Source: Atribacterota bacterium (lineage in GTDB: Bacteria; Atribacterota; Atribacteria; Atribacterales; Caldatribacteriaceae). From it: DNA of 53,312 bases. Below are positions 7,738-14,786 of the stretch, in pieces. The stretch's first letter is position 1; every line of letters begins with the position of its first letter. The stretch spans positions 1-53,312 of the forward strand of contig JBDIWM010000008.1 of assembly GCA_039638595.1 (NCBI GenBank), given 5' to 3'. The position numbers and the translations under genes are program-made. The notes below the pieces were generated by a model. It was not told the origin of the DNA, ran no database searches, and saw only the letters and a program-made list of their open reading frames with translations.

Positions 7738-8607
7738 ATGAAAATCAGTTTCCATACCGATGCTTTCAATTCGGCAGTTTTTAGCTTTGAAAAGGCGCTC
7801 CAGTGGGCACAGAAAAACGGTGTCCATTATATCGAAGCCGGACTCATCGATGGCGTTTCCTGGATTCATGGTTTGGGGTATTTTCCCCATATTTCCCTTA
7901 CGGAAGACCCGCTGTGGGTGCGGGAAATGATGGCGCGATACGGTGTCCGGTTTTCCCAGCTGGATGCGGCGTATCCTCTTTCCGGAAATGAGGGACTCTA
8001 TTATGGTGTACCGTACGTCCTCAAATCCCTTTCCTGGGCGAAACTCGTTGACTGCCCTAATATTGCTACCACCGATGGCCTTAAAAAACCGGAAGGAATG
8101 AGTGAAACTGAAGCATTAGATCTGATGAAGCGGGCTTATGGAAGTATCATTGAAGCGGCTGAACGTTATCAAATCACCATCAATATCGAAGTCCATGGCT
8201 ACTTTACTACCAACCCTGAGCTTTTAGAAACAATGCTCGATTTTGCCCAGAGTCCCTATTTTGGTCTCAATTTCGACACTGGTAACAGTTTCATCGCTGG
8301 GCAGGACCCAGTTCAATTTTGTCAGCGCTTTTTATCCCGCATCAAGCATGTCCATGTCAAGGATGTTTCCGAAAGTTTGGCGCAGGCTTTGCGCGGGAAA
8401 GATACTGGCATTGGCATTAGTCATGCTGCTATAGGAGAGGGAGTCAATGCCGAAAATATCCGCACCATTCTTACCATCCTGCGGGATGCCGGGTATCGTG
8501 GTTTCCTCAGTATCGAATGCGAAGGGCAGGGTGGACCACTCATCGAAAGGTCCCTGCGGTGGCTTCGTCAAACCCTTGCTGAACTCCATATTCCAGAAGA
8601 GCGATAG
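7738..8607 (+). CDS. Sugar isomerase/epimerase-like TIM-barrel protein
   Basis: 289 residues of the xylose-isomerase-like TIM barrel family (AP endonuclease 2 fold). Visible metal-ligand regions are NIEVHGYF (Glu), LNFDTGN (Asp), HVHVKD (His/Asp) and a late LSIECEG (Glu), the normal set for divalent-metal sugar epimerases and isomerases. RBS GGGAGGG precedes the ATG. It sits 12 bp after the permease gene, so it is probably the first catabolic step for the imported sugar or an epimerase for it. Substrate unknown. Confidence 0.82.
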   Translation: MKISFHTDAFNSAVFSFEKALQWAQKNGVHYIEAGLIDGVSWIHGLGYFPHISLTEDPLWVREMMARYGVRFSQLDAAYPLSGNEGLYYGVPYVLKSLSWAKLVDCPNIATTDGLKKPEGMSETEALDLMKRAYGSIIEAAERYQITINIEVHGYFTTNPELLETMLDFAQSPYFGLNFDTGNSFIAGQDPVQFCQRFLSRIKHVHVKDVSESLAQALRGKDTGIGISHAAIGEGVNAENIRTILTILRDAGYRGFLSIECEGQGGPLIERSLRWLRQTLAELHIPEER

Positions 8608-8671
8608 AAGCTACGTTCTTTTCAAATCATCTGGTAAAATAAGGGAAATTGAACGAGAAAGGGGATTTTCT

Positions 8672-8890
8672 ATGACATGGCGTGAACGAATTGTCCTGCT
8701 CCTTTTTGGCCATGGCTGTATTGTTTTTGGGTGTGCTCTCATCAGCTGGGGAATGTATCTTCTTCCCGTATCGCAACCCCGTTTGGTCCATGTTTTCACT
8801 CGCCCACTTTTCTGGGGACTTTTTTCTCTCATGGGTGGAATTTGTGCCAACTACCATGGCTTTTGCCGCTGTGTTCAGGGAAGGTGGTAA
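8672..8890 (+). CDS. Small two-helix membrane protein, unknown
   Basis: 72 residues predicted from an ATG behind AAAGGGG, with a possible extended -10 (TGGTAAAAT, about 8631-8639). Two hydrophobic segments stand out (LLFGHGCIVFGCALISWGMY and LFWGLFSLMGGI) separated by a short polar loop. I do not recognise a family. A second frame across the same DNA (GTG 8682 to 8903) also encodes a hydrophobic peptide of 73 residues. The choice of frame rests on the ribosome binding site and is not certain. It lies between the epimerase-like and mutarotase genes. Confidence 0.45.
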   Translation: MTWRERIVLLLFGHGCIVFGCALISWGMYLLPVSQPRLVHVFTRPLFWGLFSLMGGICANYHGFCRCVQGRW

Positions 8891-8910
8891 AAAGGAGGAT
8901 TGAGGGAATC

Positions 8911-9234
8911 ATGAAACGTTATGGGATGGTGATCAGGGTCAAGCCGGAAAAGCTCGAGGAGTACAAACAACTTCATGCCAACCCCTGGGAAGGGGTGCTG
9001 AAAACCATAAAGGAATGCAACATCCAGAACTATTCGATTTTTTACCACGATGGGTATCTCTTTGGGTATTTCGAGTACACCGGGGATAACTACGAGGAAG
9101 ATATGAAAAAAATGGCGGCCGACCCCATTACCCAGGAATGGTGGTCACTCTGTAAGCCCTGCCAGGAGCCCCTTTCATCGCGTAAAGAGGGTGAATGGTG
9201 GGCTGAAATGGAAGAGGTCTTCCACCTGGATTGA
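8911..9234 (+). CDS. L-rhamnose mutarotase family protein
   Basis: 107 residues, the normal length for the RhaM/RhaU family, which interconverts the alpha and beta anomers of L-rhamnose. It starts with KRYGMVIRVKPEKLEEYKQLHA, with the conserved tyrosine-histidine arrangement, then NYSIFYHDGYLFGYFEY and a Trp-rich end (QEWWSLC, GEWWAEM). It is last in the operon headed by the first transporter and is the best clue that this operon handles rhamnose or a similar 6-deoxyhexose. No RhaA, RhaB or RhaD homologue is in the operon itself. Confidence 0.82.
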   Translation: MKRYGMVIRVKPEKLEEYKQLHANPWEGVLKTIKECNIQNYSIFYHDGYLFGYFEYTGDNYEEDMKKMAADPITQEWWSLCKPCQEPLSSRKEGEWWAEMEEVFHLD

Positions 9235-9303
9235 GCCAATCAGGGTATTTTCCTGAACGTGATAACTCTTTTTGCTTTGCTTAGGGATAGTTTTGGGAAT
9301 CGC

Positions 9304-9332
9304 TTCACCTTTGAGGTGAAACCTGGTATAAT
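9304..9332 (+). promoter_or_regulatory. Promoter of tRNA-Val
   Basis: TTCACC (9304-9309), a 17 bp spacer and TATAAT (9327-9332) with an upstream TG (extended -10). The tRNA begins ten bases after the -10. Confidence 0.65.
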
Positions 9333-9341
9333 TTTTTTAGT

Positions 9342-9416
9342 GGGCGAATAGCTCAGAGGGAGAGCACTTGCCTTACAAGCAAGGGGCCAGAGGTTCAAGT
9401 CCTCTTTCGCCCACCA
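9342..9416 (+). tRNA. tRNA-Val (anticodon TAC)
   Basis: A 75-base cloverleaf. Acceptor stem GGGCGAA/TTCGCCC, discriminator A and encoded CCA. The anticodon arm is CTTGC-CTTACAA-GCAAG, giving TAC. The T arm is GAGG-TTCAAGT-CCTC. No variable-loop insertion. It separates the rhamnose-type operon from the aldolase operon. Confidence 0.95.
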
Positions 9417-9571
9417 GGATTGAAAAACCGCTTGGAAGCCCGCTTTACTTTGTGATTCCGTTGATTCATTGGTCCTGGTTTTGCCCGTCAAGATGACCAT
9501 TCCCCAAATCATGGTTTTTGAGGCAAACGTGATACAATAAGGGAGAAAAAATCAGGAAAGGAGTCTACGAT

Positions 9572-10507
9572 ATGGTGGATCTGGAAAAGTTACGAGATGT
9601 TTCGCTGCAAAAAATTATGCAGATTGCTTTTCGGGAACATGTTTTGGTTCCAGCTTTCAACGTGGCGTATTTACCGATGGTGGAAGCCATGGTCGAAACC
9701 CTGGAGGAGTGTCAGACCTTTGCCTTGCTTGAAGTATCCCGTCCAGATATCATCCGTTTTGGGGCGGAGAGTTTTGCGGCGGTCAAACGGGAATATGACC
9801 GCTTTGGAAATCCGGTTTTGACCAGGTTACATCAGGACCACGTCCCGGTGATTGACGAAGAAGGTCAAAGGGTGGACTGGTCAGCGTTGATTGAGGAAGC
9901 CATGAATCTGGGATACCATTCGGTGATGATTGATGGTTCACGGTTGCCACTTGGGGAGAATATTGCCGTGACCAGGGAAGTTGTGGAGAGGTCAAGAGAG
10001 AAGGATATTTGTGTGGAAGCGGAGTTAGGAGCAGTTCTGGGGCATGAAGCGGGACCACTTCCACCGTATGAGGAACTGTTCCAAAGTGGAAAGGGGTTTA
10101 CGGACCCGGAAGAAGCACGACGTTTTGTGACTGAAACCGGGGTGGACTGGTTATCGGTGGCGGTGGGGAATATCCATGGGGCCATCAGTGGGGTGGCTAA
10201 AGATGAGAAGAAGGTGGAAGCCCGGCTCAATATTGAGCACCTGGTGAAGATTCGAGATTTGACGAGTATCCCACTGGTTTTGCATGGAGGGTCGGGAATC
10301 AAAAAGGAGTACGTCTTGCAGGCAATTCAAAATGGAATTACCAAAATTAACGTGGGGACGGAAATCCGTCAGGCATATGAAAAAGGGTGGCGGAAATCGG
10401 GGAAGATTCAGGAAGGACAAAAAGCACTGAAGGAGAAAATGAGGGAGTTAATTGAAGAGTATTATGAAATAAAAGGTTCAGCCCTGCTTCTGGCAGAAAA
10501 ACTATGA
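9572..10507 (+). CDS. Class II fructose-bisphosphate-type aldolase
   Basis: 311 residues of the zinc-dependent class II aldolase family (FbaA/GatY/KbaY). Visible sites: PAFNVAY at the start, the catalytic Asp and zinc His in LHQDHVP, the zinc-binding EAELGAV segment, GNIHG (zinc His), LHGGSGI and INVGTEIR for phosphate binding. Key residues look intact. HQDH replaces the usual HLDH. It is immediately followed by an Old-Yellow-Enzyme-type gene, and no sugar transporter or kinase belongs to this operon, so its substrate may not be fructose 1,6-bisphosphate. Confidence 0.87.
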   Translation: MVDLEKLRDVSLQKIMQIAFREHVLVPAFNVAYLPMVEAMVETLEECQTFALLEVSRPDIIRFGAESFAAVKREYDRFGNPVLTRLHQDHVPVIDEEGQRVDWSALIEEAMNLGYHSVMIDGSRLPLGENIAVTREVVERSREKDICVEAELGAVLGHEAGPLPPYEELFQSGKGFTDPEEARRFVTETGVDWLSVAVGNIHGAISGVAKDEKKVEARLNIEHLVKIRDLTSIPLVLHGGSGIKKEYVLQAIQNGITKINVGTEIRQAYEKGWRKSGKIQEGQKALKEKMRELIEEYYEIKGSALLLAEKL

Positions 10508-10519
10508 GGAGGTGGAGGA

Positions 10520-12457
10520 ATGAAGTATCCGAATTTGTTCTCGTTGGGAAAGATTGGGAATCTGGAGCTATCCAATCGGGTGGTGATGCCCCCCATGGCG
10601 ACCAATTTGGGGAGTGCATTTGGGGAAGTAACCCAGGAACTGATTGCCTATTACCGGCGACGCGCGAGGGGTGGGATAGGGCTCATTATCGTTGAAAATG
10701 CCCAGGTGGATATGTATCAGGGAAGAAGCCTCACCGCACAACTTGCTGTGGATAAGGATAAATTTTTAAGCGGGTTGCGGGACTTGCAGGAAGCCATTCA
10801 TGCCGAGGGAGCCAAGGTGTTCTTGCAGATTCAACATGGGGGAAGACAGTGTACCCCTTCCACCACTGATGGATTACCGCCGGTAGCGCCTTCAGAAGTA
10901 GCCTGTAAGTTTTTGCAAATCACTCCCCGGATGCTCACCAGGGACGAGATTCAGGAACTGGTGGAAAAATTTGCTCAGGCGGCGCTGCGGGCGAAGATGG
11001 CTGGTTTTGATGGAGTGGAACTCCACGCTGCCCATGGGTACCTGATCAATGAATTCCTTTCGCCTTACACCAACAAACGTACCGATGAGTACGGGGGGAG
11101 TTTCGAGAACCGGATGCGTTTCCTTCTGGAAATTCTAGAACGCACCCGGACGCTGGTGGGCAGTGATTTTGTCGTGGGAGTGCGTCTTTCGGTGGATGAA
11201 TTTGTTCCTGGAGGATTGAAGGTGCAGGAGACGCAGGAAATTGCCCGGATTTTGGTAGAAAAGGGAGTTGATTACCTGAGTGCCAGCTGTGGGATTTACG
11301 AATCGGTGAGTACCATTATCGAACCAATGAACTTTGAGGAAGGGTGGCGGGCATATCTGGCGGCTCGTTTAAAAGAAGTGGTTTCATGCCCGGTCATTGC
11401 GGTAGGGGTGATTCGCCATCCGGAAACGGCAGAGAAAATTCTTGCTGAGGGGAAAGCTGATTTTGTGGCTATCGGCCGGGGTCTCATTGCTGACCCGGAC
11501 TGGGTGAAAAAGGTGAAAGAGGGTCGAGAGGAGGAAATCAATCACTGCATTAGCTGTAACGTGGGATGTATTGGGGAACTCTTTGCCAACGGAAAAGTCC
11601 ACTGTGCGGTGAATCCCTGGGCAGGAAGAGAATTTGTGTTCTGCGAGAAGGAGAAAGCGGAAAGGCGAAAAAAAGTGGTGGTGGTTGGTGGGGGACCGGC
11701 AGGGATGGAGGCAGCGCTTTTGTGTGCCCAGAGGGGACACGAGGTGTATCTTTTAGAAAAGGAACAAGAACTCGGTGGACAATTGCTTTTAGCTTCAAAA
11801 GCACCCCATAAGGAAAAAATCCTCTGGTTCAGAGATTACTTGGTGGGAATGCTCCATCGCCATGGGGTGCAGGTGGAGATGGAGAAAGAAGCGTCGGTAG
11901 AAACAGTACTCTCCTATGGCCCCGATGCAGTGGTGGTGGCAACTGGTGGAGAACCGGTAATGCCACCGTTTTCTCTTGACCCCTCGGTGACGGCGACGGC
12001 CTGGGAGGTACTCTCGGGGAAAGTGGACATTCGGGAGAAAAAAGTGGTGGTGGTTGGTGGTGGGGTGGTGGGATGTGAGGCGAGTCTCTTCCTGGCAGAG
12101 CGCGATAACTGGGTAACGTTAGTGGAAATGTTACCTCAGGTAGCCTACGATGCAGAAATCATTACCCGGATTGAGCTTCTCAAAGAACTCAATCGGGAAA
12201 ATATCACCATCATGACCCAGACCAGGTGTATGGACGTCCAGGCGGGAAAGGTAATTTATCTCTGTGATGCCGCTTCGTCCACCTCAGAACTTGCTGGAGA
12301 TTACATCGTTTTTGCTTTAGGGACGCGACCCAAAAACGAACTCTACCATGCCCTGGCAGGAAAAGTGGAGGATTTATTCCTGATTGGAGATGCACGTTCG
12401 CCAAGGAAGATTTATCAGGCTGTTCTGGAAGCGATGACAGTAGCGGTGCAGGTATAG
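10520..12457 (+). CDS. NADH:flavin oxidoreductase, 2,4-dienoyl-CoA reductase type
   Basis: 645 residues in three parts. An FMN-binding TIM barrel of the Old Yellow Enzyme family (about 1-330; ELHAAHGYLINEF and FENRMRF). A 4Fe-4S site (CISCNVGC, then a fourth cysteine in VHCAVNP, about 345-375). A C-terminal FAD/NAD(P) module with two Rossmann motifs (VVGGGPAGMEA and VVGGGVVGCE). This is the layout of FadH-like enoate reductases and of trimethylamine dehydrogenase relatives. It reduces activated C=C bonds or related substrates with NAD(P)H. It starts 12 bp after the aldolase gene. A paralogue occurs at 43739-45883. Confidence 0.9.
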   Translation: MKYPNLFSLGKIGNLELSNRVVMPPMATNLGSAFGEVTQELIAYYRRRARGGIGLIIVENAQVDMYQGRSLTAQLAVDKDKFLSGLRDLQEAIHAEGAKVFLQIQHGGRQCTPSTTDGLPPVAPSEVACKFLQITPRMLTRDEIQELVEKFAQAALRAKMAGFDGVELHAAHGYLINEFLSPYTNKRTDEYGGSFENRMRFLLEILERTRTLVGSDFVVGVRLSVDEFVPGGLKVQETQEIARILVEKGVDYLSASCGIYESVSTIIEPMNFEEGWRAYLAARLKEVVSCPVIAVGVIRHPETAEKILAEGKADFVAIGRGLIADPDWVKKVKEGREEEINHCISCNVGCIGELFANGKVHCAVNPWAGREFVFCEKEKAERRKKVVVVGGGPAGMEAALLCAQRGHEVYLLEKEQELGGQLLLASKAPHKEKILWFRDYLVGMLHRHGVQVEMEKEASVETVLSYGPDAVVVATGGEPVMPPFSLDPSVTATAWEVLSGKVDIREKKVVVVGGGVVGCEASLFLAERDNWVTLVEMLPQVAYDAEIITRIELLKELNRENITIMTQTRCMDVQAGKVIYLCDAASSTSELAGDYIVFALGTRPKNELYHALAGKVEDLFLIGDARSPRKIYQAVLEAMTVAVQV

Positions 12458-12476
12458 CGAGCTGGAGGGATGGTGT

Positions 12477-13805
12477 TTGAAGGGAAGGGTGCTTCTGGTC
12501 AATCCCTGGGTGTACGATTTTACCGCCTTTGACCTGTGGGCAAAACCCCTGGGGTTACTGTATCTTGGAGCCCACCTGAAACGTCGGGGGTGGCAGGTAA
12601 CCCTGCTTGATTGTATGGACCGCCTTGACCCGGGGATGACCGAATCCAGGTCCGGGTCAAGGCGGCTGCGGGAATCAGGATGCGGAGGGTACGCTAAAGA
12701 AGTCGTAGTCAAACCACCCTTTTTTGAGGGTATTCCCCGATTTTTTAGCCGCTTTGGGTTGCCACTTCAATATGTACGGGAAAAACTAGCTTTTATGGAA
12801 CCACCAGACCTTGTCCTTCTAACTTGCGGGATGACCTACTGGTATCCGGGGGCAGTTCTTATGGGAGAACTGGTCAAAACCGTGTTTCCCTCTACGCCAG
12901 TATGGTTGGGAGGGGTATACCCTACCCTCTGTCCGGAACATGCCCGGGGGTGGGGTTTTGACCGGGTGGTGACGACCGTAGATCCTCTTCAGGTTCTTCG
13001 GCAAATTGGTGACCTTCTGGGTGAGGACTTTGGGGTAGGAGGGTACGGTGATTTTTTCGCCGTCCATCCGGATTTTTCCCTCTATCCTCAACTTGCGTAC
13101 CAGGTGGTCCTCACCTCGGTCGGGTGTCCATTTCACTGTTCCTATTGTGCGTCAAAAACCCTCTATCCCTCTTTTTTTCACCGGTCCTGGGAGGAGGTGT
13201 GGGGAGAAATCTGCTTTGGATTTGAAACCTTTGGAGTCCAGCATTTTGCCTTCTATGACGATGCGCTGCTTTTTCAAGCGGAAGGGACATTCCTCCCTTT
13301 ACTGCGGGAGGTTTGTCAGAAGTGCCTGCCAATTTTTTTTCATCTTCCGAATGGAATTCATGCCCGATACGTGACGAAGGAACTGGCCCTGCTTATGTGC
13401 GAAGCAGGATTTCGAACCATCCGTCTGAGTTTAGAGACCGTATTTGAATCCTCTCAAAAGGAAACCGGAGGCAAAGTGAATCGGGAAGATTTTGAACGGG
13501 CAGTGACATATTTGCGGGAGGCGGGCTTCACCGAGAAAGAACTCGAGGTGTACCTGCTTTTCGGACGCCCGGGAAGCAGCGAGGAGGAAATCCGAGCTTC
13601 AGTTGAGTATGTGCGGAAAATGGGGCTTATCCCGCGGCTCGCCTTATACGCCCCAACACCGAGAACGGCCCTCTACCAGACGCTTCCTGAGTTTATCCGG
13701 AAAGAGCCACTCTGGCATAATAAAATTGCCTATCTCTATGCTATGGGGAATGCACCTCTGTATGAGGTGTTACAACAAAGGGGAGGTGAAATGGTTTGCA
13801 GATAA
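12477..13805 (+). CDS. Radical SAM protein with B12-binding-type N-terminus
   Basis: 442 residues. The N-terminal region (LLVNPWVYDF ... PLGLLYLGAHLKRRGW) resembles the cobalamin-binding domain of class B radical SAM enzymes, though no DxHxxG motif is seen. The SAM cluster motif is CPFHCSYC (CxxxCxxC), near residue 220, followed by a TIM-barrel-like core (HFAFYDDALLF, LPNGIHARY, IRLSLE). The start is TTG at 12477 behind GGAGGGA; the ATG at 12470 is in another frame. It overlaps the metallo-beta-lactamase gene by 10 bp. Reaction unknown; such proteins methylate, ring-close or rearrange small molecules. Confidence 0.8.
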   Translation: MKGRVLLVNPWVYDFTAFDLWAKPLGLLYLGAHLKRRGWQVTLLDCMDRLDPGMTESRSGSRRLRESGCGGYAKEVVVKPPFFEGIPRFFSRFGLPLQYVREKLAFMEPPDLVLLTCGMTYWYPGAVLMGELVKTVFPSTPVWLGGVYPTLCPEHARGWGFDRVVTTVDPLQVLRQIGDLLGEDFGVGGYGDFFAVHPDFSLYPQLAYQVVLTSVGCPFHCSYCASKTLYPSFFHRSWEEVWGEICFGFETFGVQHFAFYDDALLFQAEGTFLPLLREVCQKCLPIFFHLPNGIHARYVTKELALLMCEAGFRTIRLSLETVFESSQKETGGKVNREDFERAVTYLREAGFTEKELEVYLLFGRPGSSEEEIRASVEYVRKMGLIPRLALYAPTPRTALYQTLPEFIRKEPLWHNKIAYLYAMGNAPLYEVLQQRGGEMVCR

Positions 13806-14431
13806 CCTGGTTGGGACACTCCTTTTTTCTTTTGGTGAGTCTTTCGGGCATGCGAATGGCGTTTGACCCTTTTGGGGAAACGGTAGGGTACCCCCTGCAG
13901 GAAGTGACCGCCGACGTGGTATTTGTCAGTCATGACCATTTTGACCACAACAACATGAGCCTGGTTCGGGGATACGAGGAAGTGTTCCGGGAACCGGGTA
14001 GTTATGAGAGAAAAGGGGTTAAAATCACAGCCTTTCCCACCTACCATGATGAGGAAAAAGGGAAAAAGCGAGGGAGAAATTGTGTGTTCCGTGTGGAGGT
14101 GGATGGAATGGTGATCATCCACTGTGGGGATTTGGGAGCACTTCCCGAGCCGAAAGCCCTTGAAGCCTGGAAACCGGTGGATATTCTTCTGGTGCCGGTA
14201 GGTGGGGTCTATACCATTGATGCGGTAAAAGCGAAAGAACTGGTGAGAACCTTGAACCCCCGGATTGTGGTACCCATGCATTATAAGACGCGGTACCTTC
14301 AGTTTGAGCTTGGGAGTGTGGACTCATTTTTACAGGGTTTTGAGGTGGTGAAACGTATTAAGGGTTCAAGTTTTGAAATAGAAAAAGAAAAACTTCCTGC
14401 CACCACTGAAATATGGGTGTTAGAAATCTGA
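13796..14431 (+). CDS. Metallo-beta-lactamase-fold hydrolase (UlaG/UPF0173-like)
   Basis: 211 residues. The metal motif HxHxDH is present as SHDHFDHNN (about residues 46-54), plus an early WLGHS, a central IHCGDLG and a late VVPMHYKT, the pattern of UlaG-like lactonases and UPF0173 proteins. The start is TTG at 13796 behind GGGAGGTG, inside the end of the radical SAM gene, so the two are probably co-translated. Substrate unknown. Confidence 0.82.
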   Translation: MQITWLGHSFFLLVSLSGMRMAFDPFGETVGYPLQEVTADVVFVSHDHFDHNNMSLVRGYEEVFREPGSYERKGVKITAFPTYHDEEKGKKRGRNCVFRVEVDGMVIIHCGDLGALPEPKALEAWKPVDILLVPVGGVYTIDAVKAKELVRTLNPRIVVPMHYKTRYLQFELGSVDSFLQGFEVVKRIKGSSFEIEKEKLPATTEIWVLEI

Positions 14432-14437
14432 GGGTGT

Positions 14438-14445
14438 GCTATAAT
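14438..14445 (+). promoter_or_regulatory. Extended -10 for the hydrogenase operon
   Basis: TGCTATAAT with an extended TG element; no convincing -35. Transcription would begin near 14452, just before a terminator-like hairpin (14461-14491). Confidence 0.5.
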
Positions 14446-14460
14446 AGTCAGCTTGACCAG

Positions 14461-14491
14461 AAGGGGGGAGGGATTTCCCCTCTTTCTTTTT
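14461..14491 (+). terminator. Hairpin plus T-tract ahead of the hydrogenase operon
   Basis: AAGGGGGGAGGG pairs with CCCTCTTTCTTT across an ATTTC loop, about 12 bp including G-T pairs, then a T-run. It ends transcription of the upstream operon, and because the promoter at 14438-14445 lies in front of it, it could also act as an attenuator for the hydrogenase genes. Confidence 0.7.
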
Positions 14492-14513
14492 AATTTTGGC
14501 TGGGAGTGTGAAA

Positions 14514-14786
14514 ATGGTCACGATTTCGGTATGCGTGGGTAGCTCCTGTCATTTGAAAGGAGCGTACGACATCATCAGAATTTGTGAAGAGATGATCGAG
14601 CGCCTGGGCCTCAAGGACAAAGTGGAGTTAAAGGGGACCTTTTGCCTGGGGCAGTGTACTGAAAATGGGGTTACCGTGGTAATCGAAGGAGAAACTCTGC
14701 ACGGGGTTTCAGCGGAGAACTTTGAAAAGGTTTTTACGGAAAAAGTGCTGCGGCGATTTGCGGAGGAAAACCGTGGGAATCATTAG
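14514..14786 (+). CDS. Small thioredoxin-like 2Fe-2S ferredoxin of the sensory hydrogenase
   Basis: 90 residues, homologous to the C-terminal part of NuoE/HydC. The four likely cluster ligands are in CVGSSC (about 8-13) and CLGQC (about 46-50). The ATG at 14514 follows GGGAGTG; an earlier TTG at 14496 is less likely. It overlaps the next gene by 14 bp. In clostridial hfs-type clusters a protein of this kind sits before the PAS-type hydrogenase and a phosphatase, so it probably passes electrons to that sensory module. The C-terminus of HydA in this operon is a related domain. Confidence 0.82.
   Translation: MVTISVCVGSSCHLKGAYDIIRICEEMIERLGLKDKVELKGTFCLGQCTENGVTVVIEGETLHGVSAENFEKVFTEKVLRRFAEENRGNH

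Noticed and set aside
8447-8671. Long reading frame overlapping the end of the epimerase-like gene
   Set aside because: The first part is a shadow of the epimerase-like gene; only the downstream part from 8672 has a ribosome binding site.
9240-9512. Minus-strand reading frame over tRNA-Val
   Set aside because: It runs antisense across the tRNA and has the common spurious motif found opposite tRNAs; no start signal.
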